Source: Chrysomallon squamiferum (Eukaryota > Mollusca > Gastropoda > Neomphalida > Peltospiridae). Taken from it: a stretch of 64,000 bases of DNA. Numbering within the stretch: position 1 is the stretch's first letter; every line of letters begins with the position of its first letter. The notes under the pieces were generated by a model. That model ran no database searches. It was not told the DNA's origin and saw only the letters and a program-made list of their open reading frames with translations. Both the position numbers and the translations under genes were made by a program. Location of the stretch: assembly GCA_012295275.1 (NCBI GenBank), contig CM022677.1, positions 17,598,406 to 17,662,405 on the forward strand, read 5' to 3'. Below, piece by piece: positions 13,814-26,444 of this stretch.

Positions 13814-13901
13814 ATGTTTGATAATCACAACTTTGAAACACCAGGTAGTGGAGAAACTTTGCCTCCATATGTAAATAACAGTGATATGCCACCACTGCTA
13901 A
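13814..13901 (+). CDS. TCF4-like: E protein core exon 2
   Basis: An 88-nt exon between a TTTTTATTTCAG acceptor and a perfect GTAAGT donor. It is phase 0 on entry and phase 1 on exit. It encodes MFDNHNFETPGSGETLPPYV followed by NNSDMPPLL, with a final split Asn codon. The pattern resembles vertebrate TCF4, where LGSHDNLSPPFVNSRI holds the same place; compare GETLPPYVNNS. The first codon is ATG at the exon start but, since the frame continues from exon 1, it need not be an initiator. This is a Pro/Ser-rich transactivation region without a folded domain. Confidence comes from homology, splice sites and phase together. Confidence 0.9.
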
Positions 13902-14719
13902 GTAAGTAACATGTTTTATTACCTGGCAGTCATAAATAATTAATCACCAGTGAGTAGTGATGTGTCCATCATAGCTCATAATTAACGAATTTGGTTACCT
14001 GGTAATTGTAATTAATTACTGTTGTTAAATATTCAGTGTTTATTCCAACAAATGAACGCAGTTTATACGTAATTTAAGATTAAAGAATTTTTTTTTTAAA
14101 TTTAGTGTTGCAGAATTTGATGATTTTATTTCTGCTTATGTATTATATTTAATTTTTATTATATGTATGATTTATTATAATCTGTTAACTACATATTCAA
14201 AATGTATTTAAAATGAATTTGTTATTTCTGTATTCCTCTGAGTTTGTAAATAGTAATGAATTTAATATATGTTAATAATTTTAAAAAATATAGTTAGATT
14301 TATAATTGTATTATTATTATTATTACACCTATTTAATTATTAGAACCATCTTAAAAATAAATAGATAATAATAATAATAAATATAGATTTAAAATTGTGT
14401 TTTAGTTATAATCTATAACTTTTTTTTTAATTATCAAAAATAAACGATGATAATAAAAGAAATATAGATTTAAAATTGTAGTATTGTGTCTCTGTTTTTA
14501 CTAATTAATTTAAAATTGTAATGTTAATATATCTATCATTTTAATAATTAAACACATCAAAAATAAATAGATGTTAATAACAAATATATTATCGTTTATT
14601 ATATCTGTCTATTTAATTAATAGAAGGACTCTGTAACAGAACAATTTTAATAAATAGAGATAGGAGTATAATGTAAAAACAGAATGTTTAATAATAATGT
14701 AAAATATTTTTTGTTACAG
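13902..14719 (+). other. Intron between core exons 2 and 3
   Basis: An 818-bp AT-rich intron. Repeated words such as TTAAAATTGTA and AATAATAAATA suggest weak local duplication. Nothing else is supported. Confidence 0.85.
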
Positions 14720-14784
14720 ACAAAAGTTCAGAACTGACGTACGGACCAGGTTTTTCAAATAGGGATGGGCCAGTACCTCCCCCT
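14720..14784 (+). CDS. TCF4-like: E protein core exon 3
   Basis: A 65-nt exon between TTTTGTTACAG and GTGAGT. It completes the split Asn codon from exon 2 and exits in phase 0. It encodes KSSELTYGPGFSNRDGPVPP plus a last Pro. The vertebrate equivalent is SKTERGSYSSYGRESN, which also begins with a Ser/Lys pair and has a Tyr-Gly plus Arg-Asp/Glu pattern. It is part of the disordered region between AD1 and the nuclear localisation signal. The phase fit on both sides is strong evidence that it is real. Confidence 0.88.
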
Positions 14785-16030
14785 GTGAGTCTTTGTTTCA
14801 TTTTATTTCTATTTACTAATAATGTTTGTTAAAAGTACAGTTAAAATAATTTCTTTTTCTTGTATGGATTACAAACCTCATGTTTGATGACAAAGTGAAA
14901 CATTTCAGTAGTTTTACTTTGTGTTACATGTTGGCTCTGGGGAGAAAGAGGCACATTTAAGGCTAACCTGATCTGTGTTTTGTCTTTTTTCTCTGTCTGT
15001 AATATAAATTTCCTTAACTGGGCCTGATTAATATCCTCTCTACCTCACGCATGACAGTGTTAAAACACACACACACACACACACACACTCACACATTTAT
15101 TATTTTAATATATTTATAAATTACAAGTAAATCGATTATTTTCCTTGGACTGAAGAATAATAAATAGTTTTGTTTATTTGTAAATGGTTAGTTTTTTCAG
15201 CTTCAGCATAATATTATTTCAACAAACTTAAATTAACAATATCAGTCACTGATACATTATTAAATAAAATGTATTAAATAATAATAATACTAATAATAAT
15301 AATAACAGTAATAATAATAATAATAGTAAGAATAATAGTAAGAATAATAATAATATTAATAGTAAGAATAATAGTAAGAATAATAAAAATAATAGTAACA
15401 GTAGTAGTAATAATAATAAAAATATTAATAATAATAATAATAATAATAAAATATACACTATTTGGCTTCTAAGATAATAATGGTTGTGTGTGTGTGTGTG
15501 TGTGTAGGATATTGTACGCACATACAAGTGTATGTATAGTGTACATACTAGGTGTCTGTCTGACTGTTTGTATGTATGTACTTTATAAATAAAATAAAGT
15601 ATTCTGTCATTTGCTTATTAACTTATTCCAACCAACAAACATTAAACAAAATTACAAAAATATTTCTCTTTCTTTAATCGCACATAAAATCTTCTTTTTT
15701 TTTTTCATTAACCATTAATTACTTTTTTTTCTTCTTCTTCTTTTTTCTACTTTTATAGACATTTTATTGGTTTTGGCTTTTAACATTTCTTTTTTTTTTT
15801 TTAATAATATAACCTTTCCAAGATTGATGTCATCATTTCTTTTACCCAACCCAATATTTCTCTTTCATTTTAATGTCTTGTGTTGTTTTTTTTAATTTTT
15901 TTATTGTTTTTTTTTTTTTCAATCAAACAAAACAGATGATGTTGCTCTGTATTAAATGGCTTTTTGGCTTTTAACCCTTGAATAATGCTCCAACATAAAA
16001 ATTTCTTTATATATATACACTTTCTTATAC
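14785..16030 (+). other. Intron 3, first part: CA, AAT and poly-T repeats
   Basis: CA run at about 15065-15088, imperfect AAT block at about 15280-15450 and several T homopolymers (about 15690-15915). The minus-strand poly-Leu frame over the AAT block is an artefact. No gene is seen. Confidence 0.85.
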
Positions 16031-16911
16031 TCCCATCCATCATGCTCTCGTATATCAGACCAATAATGTCAAAACGGAAATATCTTTCAAACGCGAGTCG
16101 AAACTGCGTCCACTTTCACCACTCAGACAACGTCATTAGCAGATCGGCTTTCGCGTTGTGGCTCAGATGTCGTTGAGATCAACGTCGGCGCAAACGACTT
16201 CTGCCGTCAATAAGTCAACTACTGCTACGCGACATCGTCGCCGACGGTTTTTTCTTTTATCGCTTCGAAATTCATTCTTATTTAATGTATCCGGGCGTGA
16301 TTCGCACCTGGTTACCACCTTTAACGGTCGTCTACAGTTTTTTTTTTTTTTTTTTTTTTTTCTTAAGTCGCATTTCTCCGAGTCTTTCTTAGAGCTTTTC
16401 GGTTCTAATTACTGCAAACGTCGTCCGTCGCAAACTGAAATAAGCCGAGGAAGACCCCAGGTGTTGCAGTCACCAAGGAAAGAGTTGAGTAATTAGCCGA
16501 AGTGAACGATGAAGGGGGAATCATATCTTATAAAGATGAGAAAGAAAAGAAAAGAAAAGAAAGAAAAATAATATTAATTTTTTTTTTTCGTAAACCTAGA
16601 AACAAAGATCTGTTGGTTACCGCTTTCCCTAGGGGGGTAATTAGTTTTTGCTGTTGTCGTTGTGGTGTCTGTGAGTGGTGGAGTCAGCGCTGCTGCGGCG
16701 TTGAAGAAGTCCCAGCGGATCTGTGTTGTATCCGGCGAACTCTGATTTTTCTCGTCTCTAACAAGCGACAATGTCGTTGATGTAGTAGTCGACTGTTTTA
16801 ATGAGACGTTCGTTTCCTCTCTTTGTAAACTCGCTAATTGCTGATCAACGTTGCGCAAACGCACCGAAACAACACCTCAAACTAATTATGTTGAAGAAAA
16901 ACCTCCTCATT
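16031..16911. promoter_or_regulatory. CpG-rich unique patch in intron 3
   Basis: About 880 bp with many CG dinucleotides (GCTACGCGACATCGTCGCCG near 16220, ATCAACGTCGGCGCAAACGA near 16177) in an otherwise CG-poor region. E-boxes of the E-protein type occur as CACCTG at 16305-16310 and CAGGTG at 16458-16463. Frames of 60-110 codons cross it, but none resembles a known protein and one is interrupted by a T homopolymer. I read it as a possible unmethylated regulatory island (alternative promoter or enhancer). A noncoding first exon cannot be excluded. Confidence 0.4.
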
Positions 16912-17983
16912 GCAGGCACCCCTGTATAATGCTAGTTCTGTTAAAAACATCAGTTAAAACCTTCAATGCTAATTATTCTGTTAAAAACATCAGTTAAAAT
17001 TTCCAATGCTAATTATTCAGTAAAAACATCAGTTAAAACCTTCCAGTGCTAATTATTCTGTTAAAAACATCAGTTAAAACCTTCCAATGCTAATTATTCT
17101 GTAAAAACATCAGTTAAAACCTATAATGCTAATTATTCTGTAAAAACATCAGTTAAAACCTGTAATGCTAATTATTCTGTTAAAAACATCAGTTAAAACC
17201 TTCCAATGCTAATTATTCTGTAAAAAACATCAGTTAAAACCTTCCAGTGCTAATTATTCTGTGAAAACATCAGTTAAAACCTTCAATGCTAATTATTCTG
17301 TTAAAAACATCAGTTAAAACCTTTCAATGCTAATTATTCTGTGAAAACATCAGTTAAAACCTTCAATGCTAATTATTCTGTGAAAACATCAGTTAAAACC
17401 TTCAATGCTAATTATTGTGTTAAAAACATCAGTTAAAACCTTCAATGCTAATTATTGTGTTAAAAACATCAGTTAAAACCTTTCAATGCTAATTATTCTG
17501 TTAAAACATCAGTTAAAACCTTCCAATGCTAATTATTCTGTAAAAAACATCAGTTAAAACCTTCCAATGCTAATTATTCTGTTAAAAACATCAGTTAAAA
17601 CCTTCAATGCTAATTATTCTGTTAAACACATCAGTTAAAACCTTTCAATGCTAATTATTCTGTGACAAACATCAGTTAGAACCTTCCAGTGCTAATTATT
17701 CTGTTAAAAACATCAGTTAAAACCTTTCAATGCTAAATATTCTGTGAACACATCAGTTAAAACCTTCCAATGCTAATTATTCTGTTAAAAACATCAGTTG
17801 AAACCTAAAATGCTAATTATTCTGTTAAAAACATCAGTTAAAACCTCAATAACCTCCATGTTTTAATAATAATAGTAATGCAAATGCCTTCTTAAAGCAG
17901 GCACCCCTATATAATGAACTCCATGTTAATTTTGTTAATTACAAATCTTTGGCTAAAAACACATTAATAATATCCCCAGATTT

Positions 17984-18038
<55 letters not shown>

Positions 18039-18760
18039 GCAAACCCTCATTATAGCAGCCACCTCAGTATAATGAACTCTGTGTTAATTTTGTCAGTTCT
18101 ATTACAAGCAGAAAAACGTCAATTAAAAACACATAACCACTGGTTTGAATATTAATGTAAACTCATTATATCAGGCACCCTATAATAAAAACACATTAAT
18201 AACCTCCATTTTATTTCAATACTTAAGCAAATCCTTGTTTAAGCAGGCACCCTTCTACAATGGCCTCTATGTCAGTTTAGTTAATTACTGTTGAAAAACT
18301 TCAATTAAAAAACATTAACACCATACACATTTTAATAATAATAATAATAAAAATGTTTACCCTTGTTTTAGCAGTCTATAATGACCTTTATGTTAATTTT
18401 TGTTACAATTTTTATGTTAGGCCCTCATCATCATAATTATAATAAACATTACATCTCACTGCAAAGCACATCAGATTTTCAATAATGTAAACCTCTTTAC
18501 TGCGGGCACCTGTGTACTGCATATTAATTTTATTAGTAGTAAACAAAACAAACAAAAAAAAGGTGCAAAAATTTGTTTTAAAAAGTGTTACTCCAAATAA
18601 ACAACATTTAAAAAATATTCAAATTTTATTATTTTTTTGACCCTCATTATTGCAGCAACCTGTATAATTAAAATTCTTCTAATTATATACAGTGGAAAGA
18701 AAATATTAATTGTAGTTTCAGTATAAACCTTGTTAAAGCAAGCCTAACCTGTGTAGATTA
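16912..18760. repeat. Old ~110-150-bp tandem array with a younger array inside it
   Basis: A phrase like GCAGGCACCCCTATATAATG followed by AACTCCATGTTAATTTTG recurs in decayed form near 16912, 17897, 18051, 18171, 18240, 18370, 18497, 18650 and 18738. The roughly 40-bp minisatellite at 16929-17850 starts inside the first unit and seems to have been amplified from part of it. Small ATAATAATA and ATGATA runs mark several units. No coding content is seen. Confidence 0.6.
16929..17850. repeat. ~40-bp minisatellite, about 23 copies, with CTAATTA cores
   Basis: Head-to-tail units of 37-41 bp built from AATGCTAATTATTCTGTTAA, then AAACATCAGTTAAAACC and a short CTTCC spacer of variable length. I count about 23 copies by eye. 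Every unit carries a TAATTA homeodomain core, only a few of them altered (for example CTAAATA in one copy). Variation is mostly in the A run after CTGT and in the spacer. The units are strictly tandem with no unique spacers, so this is not a CRISPR array. Confidence 0.95.
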
Positions 18761-18790
18761 ATAGGTAAACTTGATGTTACAGATATAAAA

Positions 18791-18822
<32 letters not shown>

Positions 18823-18956
18823 GTTACAAATATGTTTATAAATTGTTATTATTGTTAAACTGAAAAATAAATGAAACTCCTGGGAAATAAAAATGCACAT
18901 ATATTTTTCTGAAAATGAATTAATAGTAAATAATGTACAGTCTATTTACCTATTTA

Positions 18957-19002
<46 letters not shown>

Positions 19003-19651
19003 TAAAAATTTAATATATATCTGTATCTATCTATCTATCTATCTATCTATAGCCATATATATAAAATTGTGACTGTTTACAAAATCAGATAAATAGAAAA
19101 AACACAAACACACACACACACACACACACATATTTCATAAGCACACATGTTTTTTGTTTGTTTTTTTAAAAAAAGTTAATAAATTGTTTCACATTTTTAC
19201 CTAACTGCCTCTGACATCTTGAATCAATTTTCTAACAGTTTTCTGAAAACTGAACAACACGAAATGTGTTAGTCAAAAAAAAAAAAAAAAAAAAAAAAAA
19301 TATTTTTTATTTTTTTTTTTTTTTTTTTTTTATTTTATTTTCCTGGGAGAAGTTTACCAATTGCAGCTGTGTTTCTGGCAAGGCAAATGGCAAAGTCTTA
19401 TCTGGAAAGTTGAAAACATATTTACTGTATTTGCTCACCTCCTGAAAAAATAACCACGATAGAGAGAGAGATAGATGGATAGATAGATAGAAGGCTAGAT
19501 AAATAAACGAGTTAACAAATAAGTCAATGAAAAAATAATTTTACCCTTTATACGTGTGTGCGTGTGTGTGTCTGTGTGTGTGTGCGTGTGCGTGCGTGTG
19601 GGTATATATATGTATGTGTGTTTGTGTAAGTGTATGTATGTATGTATGTAT

Positions 19652-19683
<32 letters not shown>

Positions 19684-20640
19684 CCTGTGAATAATTTATA
19701 ACAAAATAAAATTCATTTGTGTTGATAATATGAGTGAATTAAAATATATAATTACTGAACCAGATTCAGAATTAAAATTAATAATACAACTTTAAAAATA
19801 ATAATAATAATGAATGCTAAGTACTAATATTGCAATTATGTCTCTAGAGGTAGATGTTCTAAATAACAATAATAAATATCTATAAAAAAAATAATTGTAT
19901 TTCAATTTTTTAATAAAAAAAATAATATAATAAAATAGAACTTCATAATAATATGTATTTTTTGATTTTTTTCGTTTGTTGGAGTTCTATTTTATTATTA
20001 TTATTTAGAATATATTTTAAATATATTATTTGTTATGATAAATGTGTATTTTAAAATAATCCTGCTTTTGTATTTTTTGAATTATGTGCTTAGATTTTTT
20101 TTTTATTATTTAAATTAATTATGTATTTTATTTTATTTTATTTTATATATATATATATCATTATTGTAAAATTAATTTAAATATTCTAAATAATAATTAT
20201 CACAATAACTAAAAATTTAAAACAAAATCTTAAAATGTGTATTATACTTTTTCTCTTTAATATAAATAAAATAAACTCTATATTAATTTAAATAACAGAA
20301 AACAAAACAACCACATAATAAAAAAAAAAAATAAAAAAGCAACAGCATTTTAAAACATACATTTATCATATATAATATTTAAAATATATTGTAAATAATA
20401 ATAATAATAAAATAGAAACCACATCAGAAAAACCAAAAAATCTAAAAATAAATAAAAACTAAAAAAAAGACACTTTTATCATATGGTGAGCAGGTTTGAG
20501 CAAACTCCGCCCACTTGTGAGTTATGCAAATTAAGACAAGGATCAATCCACTAGGCAAACTGAAAACATATGGAAGTGATTTGTAAAAAAAATCTTTTTT
20601 TTTTTTTTTTTTTTTTTTTTTTCCCCTTGTATTTATCCTG
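18761..20640 (+). other. Intron 3, middle part: homopolymers and dinucleotide runs
   Basis: T run at about 18790-18822, GT run at about 18961-19000, CTAT run near 19026-19050, A and T runs near 19277-19332, GT and TA blocks at about 19553-19682, and a T run near 20597-20622. The rest is AT-rich and featureless. No gene is seen. Confidence 0.8.
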
Positions 20641-22117
20641 ACATAGGAAGCATGGTATTTGCCATATTTTGTTAATTAGAATGAAACTGGTGAGAGAAAG
20701 CAAGTTTCAGTCAGTTTGAAACGAAAAATCTAAGATAGATGTGCAGAGAGTTTTCACGGATTAACTAACTATCTTTGTGTTCGAAAAATTTGTTAAAAAT
20801 TTATTTTTATAATTATTTTTTCGAAAAAAAAAACATTTTTTGTTTGTTTTCAAACTCTTCTAATTGTTGGTTGGAATGTGTTATTCAGAATTGTGTGTTG
20901 CTATGGAAATGTTGTGTGTGTGTGTGTTCATAATCGACACTGTTTAGGCGATGATGGAGGACTAACTGCAGTTCCGACTTCAACCAGGGGGAATTCAGTG
21001 TTAGGATAATTTATGACTTGGGGTCTCATACCACGTATTTAGAAATGTGTTGATGTGCGGTGAAAATTTAACTTGCATTGAGATTCTTCTTCAAGCTTCT
21101 GATTTTGTTTTTTCTTTCACTGTATTGTGGATTTAATTCAAATAATAACAATAATAATAATAATAATAATTGGATTTGAAAAGTAATAATAATAATAATG
21201 GATTTGAAGAAGATGGACAGATTTTAATTAATAAAAAAAAGAAATTGGGCTACTGAGACAATTTTTCAAGGAAATAATATTTTTTTTTTTCAAAATTAAT
21301 AATTACAGTCGTTTGAAAGAACTGATGGATAAACATTAAAACAATGCCACGAATATAAAAATTTAATTTTACATCTAATTCAAAAAGTGGGAACATAAAT
21401 GATGGAAACAGAAAGAAAAAAGAAAAAAAAAGAACAAAATGATTTAAATGGACTCACTCACATCTAAAGTGGAAATAAGTGGCATATTCTACTCACCTCA
21501 GTAGATAAAAGAAATAGTGACTAACAGTGAATTAATTCTGATATGTCATACGCGACTGTATAATAACAGATGACTGGAATTAATATAAAATTATAAATTT
21601 ACTTAAAATTTCACAATGCTTTCACAGCGGAAACATGTGGTGTTAATCTATACGGATTAAACATTTTCAAGAACAACCTTTTATTATTACTATTATTTTT
21701 TTTTTTTTTTTTTTTCTTTTCTCTCTTTTGTCGCTGAGATCGATTCTGTATGTGGTGCACAATATTGTTTTGAAAACTTTCTAACTTGACTTTGTAACGA
21801 GAGAAAAAAAAAAAAAGACCCACAACAGCAGGTTAGATGGTATTTCAAGCGTATTCAACTGTTTATGCATAAATTATCCAAGATTGCAAGGTTTCGACTC
21901 TATGAGAAATATTCTCAACAGGATTGTAACGGTGGTGTTATTATATATTAACAGACGGTTTCAGTGCGGTTTTGAAAGTTTCGTGTGTAAAAATTTGCGA
22001 AGAAGCCAGTTTTTAAAAAAAAAAAGAGGAAAGAATTGAAGACGCGACTCGAGTGATTTTTTTGTGAAAAGTGATTGATTTTTTTTTTTTATTGGATTAT
22101 ATTGGAAGTTGTTGATC
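20641..22117 (+). promoter_or_regulatory. Presumed promoter and 5' UTR region of the first internal start exon
   Basis: This stretch lacks dinucleotide microsatellites, unlike nearly all of the neighbouring sequence, and runs straight into the coding start at 22118. It includes unique sequence with some CG (AGGCGATGATGGAGGACTAA near 20946; GAAGACGCGACTCGAGTGAT near 22037). An in-frame TGA at 22076-22078 sits upstream of the ATG. The extent of promoter and UTR cannot be fixed from sequence. The 1.4-kb span is only where they should be. Confidence 0.4.
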
Positions 22118-22186
22118 ATGTTTTCGTACTCGGGGTTGTACCCCGGTCGGTACTACATGCAGCCACACCCCATATACCTGTCCCAG
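22118..22186 (+). CDS. TCF4-like: Alternative first coding exon a of the E protein gene
   Basis: An ATG with A at -3, an in-frame stop 40 bases upstream and 23 codons ending in CAG before a GTAACA donor, so it exits in phase 0. It encodes MFSYSGLYPGRYYMQPHP and five more residues ending in LSQ. The Tyr/Pro/Gly-rich start with a Tyr-Tyr-Met motif resembles the internal first exon of vertebrate TCF4-A and TCF12 (MYCAY..., with LMYYYNGK). In phase it can join core exon 4 at 26445 or core exon 6 at 54402. Joining exon 4 would keep the NLS and AD2 while dropping AD1. What it splices to is inference and needs RNA data. Confidence 0.72.
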
Positions 22187-22228
22187 GTAACAGTATATTT
22201 GTTTTAATATGTAACAGGAAAATTACTA

Positions 22229-22259
<31 letters not shown>

Positions 22260-22382
22260 TATTATTACTATTATTATTATTATTATTACTATTACTATTA
22301 TTATTATTACTATTATTATTATTACTATTACTACTACTATTACTATTATTATTATTATTATTATTGTTATTATTACTATTAC

Positions 22383-22418
<36 letters not shown>

Positions 22419-22537
22419 TATTATTATTACTATTATTATTATTACTATTATTATTATTATTATTATCTATTTATCCCAGATAAATTAGAAATATTAAATT
22501 TGATATAACCAAATTTATTTTAATATAACATTACTAT

Positions 22538-22572
<35 letters not shown>

Positions 22573-24761
22573 TAAATGAGAATATTATGATTATATTAAT
22601 AATTTATTTATCGATATTAAGATATATTTTAAATACAGAGTATTACCATTTATATATAATCAAGGAAATTCTGATATTATAACTGATTATAACAATAATT
22701 TATTTATCAAAGTTAATTTTACATTTTATATAAGAAAATATTATGATTATAGCAACTATTTATTTATATGCCAGGTAGTAACATAGTTTAAATTATAAAA
22801 TTATTATAAATATTATAAGAAAAATATTACTATAAAATTAATTTTGAAACACTGTTTATTTTACAAATATTTATAACAGAAAATTATAATAATATTAATT
22901 AAATTAAATTTACTATTAACAGCAATTTATTTTATAATACAGTATTTATACAATATTTTGTATATTTATGTGAAAAAAATGTATTTATTACCAGTAAATT
23001 ATTAATTTAATATCATTATAATGAAAACTTAAATATTAAACTTATGAACAACAATTTTTTATTATCAATGAATTATTATTAATTAGATAACAATTTTTTT
23101 TTTTAAATTAAATGTAAGAAAATTAAAATATTAGTGATCTTACAAAACTATTTATTATGTAACAGTTTTTTTTTTTTTTTTTGAAATACATACTAACTGA
23201 TAAAACTATTTAATTTAGGTAATTAATGCATTTTTAAAATAAATCTTTTATTTTAAATATTAAATTACCACTGTTATAATTACTATTAATTTAAAAATGT
23301 CACTCCATCAATTACATTAATTATTAACTTACTATAGTTAACTTGTTTTTTTTTTTCATTTTATCAACATTTTAATATTAGTTTTCAGTTCATTCCTTTA
23401 TTTTTGTATTTATTTATTTTATACAGAATTCACTAAAACTTACTTTTTAAATATTTTATTATTAGTTTTAATTTTGCTTTGAAAGCAGGTAATATAAGAG
23501 TTACAAAAAATAATAATAATAATATGCTATGAAAAAAAACAACAACAATAAAAAAACTGGGTATATAAAAAAGTTAATTTAAAAATACAATTCAGTGTTA
23601 CATTGTAATAATATGTACTAAAAAAACAACAACTGAAAAAACAAATGTTTTGTTACTTAATAACATAATTTATTCAGTCATGTTGTAATACTATGTAGTT
23701 AGAAAACTAATAAAAAGCAGAACTATTTCATGTTACTTAATAATAAAATACAATTCAGAATCATATGGTAATAATATGATGTTAAAAAAACAACATTGTT
23801 TTACAGTAATAATATGTAAAAACAAAAAGTATTTATATATTGTAATAATAGGTAGTAAAAACAAATAATAGGACAGATATAGGCTACTTAATAACAAATT
23901 ATAATTTAAACTGATGATATAATAATAATAATTAAAAAAAACAAACAAACAAACAAAAACAAACTCCAATACAGAAATGTTACTTAAAGCTGATTAAAAC
24001 ATTTTAAAAATAAAAATAAAATATAAAATATCACATATTTCTTCTCAGTTTTCTTCTTCTTCTTCTTCTTCATTATTATCATTGTCAAATATTTATCTTC
24101 AAAACATCCACTGCTTTTGTTTCTCAGTTTTTTTGCGATGAATTTATTAAACACAAAACACATTTATTTTCACAGATCTTCTTAATCTGCTAATAAAACA
24201 AAACAAAAACAAAAATCACATTTTTGAGAAAAAACAAAACAAAAAACACCCTGGGAACAAATTAATTCATATTCCATGACCCCTGTCAATATAAATAAAC
24301 AAATTAGCAAAGGTCAACAAGTCTTAAAAGAATTCTTCACAGCAGGATCTTCTTGACACTAAGTGATTCCATTTCCTTCAGCCTCCCTCCCTCCTCACCC
24401 CTACCCTCCCAAATATTCAGAGCGGGGAAGAGAAACTGGGGGTGGGGTGGTGGGTGAGAACATTTTGATGCAGGACTGGTAGAGATATATATATATATAT
24501 ATACACCCAGATGGCAGCCATATGTGAAAATATTGGTATTGTTGTTGAGTTAAGAACTGGTGGCCCTTTCGGCATAATGTGCTCCTCCTGTTCTTTATTT
24601 GTGGAACAGAAAATAGGATATAATTACAAATTTATTTTTTTTTTTTTTTTGTGTGTGTGTGTGGAAGGGCGGGGTGGGGGAGGGGGGGCTGGCTGGCATT
24701 CCTCAGTCCGCCTGCGTAGGAAAACCACGGCAACGATGTCGTTTCCAAATGTTAAATATAC

Positions 24762-24794
<33 letters not shown>

Positions 24795-24846
24795 GTGATT
24801 CAGGTGGGTGACACATGTTAGGTTGTAGAACCAGTCAATTTAGACT

Positions 24847-24885
<39 letters not shown>

Positions 24886-25410
24886 AGTTGGTTGTTTAGA
24901 GTTAACTCCCTTTTTTTTTTCCTTTTGTCGATAATCTGTCTGTACGTCTAATCTGTATATTTATGCCGTCTGATGAATCTGTCCATCTGTTTATACCATC
25001 TGTCTATCATCTGTCTATTTACAGTGTATCAGACTGATATATCTGTTTGTACATTGACACTATCTCTCTATCCATCCTATATATCTGTTTATATATCTGT
25101 CTATCCATTATATCTATGGTCTATGTATCTGTTTATATGTTCGTTCTCTCTGCCTATCTTTCTGTGTATCTGTATACGAATGTCTGTCTGTATCTGTGTC
25201 TGTCTGTATCTATTTTGTTTCTGTCTTTATTTATCTTTTCCTATTTATGTCTATCTATCTATCTTACCTATATAGATGGGTCTGTCTCAGTTAGGGTGCC
25301 TGTCAGAATGTCTGTCCTTCTTTCTGTCTTTCTGTCTGTATCTTTATCTGTCTCTTCCATTACCAGGGAAAGAAAGAAAAAAATAAAGAAAATCATCATC
25401 ATCATCATCA

Positions 25411-25454
<44 letters not shown>

Positions 25455-25963
25455 CTATTATTCTTATTCTTATTCTTATTATTATTACTACTACTACTAC
25501 TATTATTATTACTACTACTATTACTATTATTATTACTATTAATTTTATTATTATTTATTTTATTATTATCTTCATCATCATGAAAATACATTTTTATTGT
25601 TTGTTTTGTAAAGGCCTATTTTTTTAAGGTCAGGATTCAAATGGATTTTAATTCACAAATTCATTTATTCTCTTTCATTGTGAGATTTTTTTAATCTTTG
25701 TCATATATTTCATGTGTTTGTGTATGTGCCTGTCCGTCTGTGTGTGTGTGTGTTGTCTGAATAAACTATCTATCAGTATTAACTCTACAGTAACTAATTT
25801 GAATGTGAAATACATACCCATATGTTACACTCGTATCATATCTGCAAATAAACAAAACGTTTTTTTATTTTTTTTGTCTTTTACTCTTTGACTGTTCTGT
25901 CATTAGGGCAGGAAAAAGGGAGGTTACTACATTTTTATTTTTCCATTATGTAACAGAATTCTG

Positions 25964-25994
<31 letters not shown>

Positions 25995-26409
25995 CCTGAA
26001 TGGTTTATTATTATTTTTTTTTTTTTTTTTTTATATATATTTTTAAGTTCGAATCTACTATACATGTTATTGCAGTTTCTGAATTTATGCATGAAGTTTT
26101 AAAATATCTGAATCATATAGTTGATGGGTTGATTAGGAAAAAAGTAGTAGTAGTAATAAAAACATAAAATATAAATTTTTAAAATTATATATATATATTT
26201 GAATATATATTTTTACACAAACACACACAAACACACACACATATATATACACACAACCAAGCATGCATGCATGCATGCATACATATATATATATATATAT
26301 ATACGTGTGTGTGTGTGTGTGTGTGTTTGTGTTTCTGCACACAGAATATTTCCTTTCGAAATTTAAAAAAAAAAAAATGTGTTTTACATTTAATATCTGG
26401 AATTTAAAT

Positions 26410-26440
<31 letters not shown>

Positions 26441-26444
26441 CTAG
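22187..26444 (+). other. Intron 3, last part: ATT microsatellites and AT-rich sequence
   Basis: An ATT block (about 22228-22466) begins about 40 bp after the alternative-exon donor, then a TTTA run (about 22540-22573). About 22580-24050 is AT-rich with no recognised content. About 24360-24740 is mixed GC-richer sequence with G runs. Long T runs occur at 24767-24794 and 24849-24880, CTGT/CTAT-rich sequence at about 24940-25340, and ATC/ATT blocks at about 25396-25570. T, TA and GT runs continue to 26444. Frames of 60-180 codons here are simple-repeat translations. Confidence 0.8.

Noticed and set aside
16929-17850. CRISPR-like regular array
   Set aside because: Units are contiguous with no unique spacers, and the DNA is animal intron. 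It is a minisatellite.
22075-22488. 137-residue Ile-rich + strand frame
   Set aside because: It reads start exon a in the wrong frame and then runs into an ATT microsatellite. The supported reading is the ATG frame at 22118.
26041-26060. GTTCGAATC word suggesting a tRNA T-arm
   Set aside because: The flanks do not form the five-base-pair T stem, and no other tRNA arms are present. No tRNA gene was found in the window.
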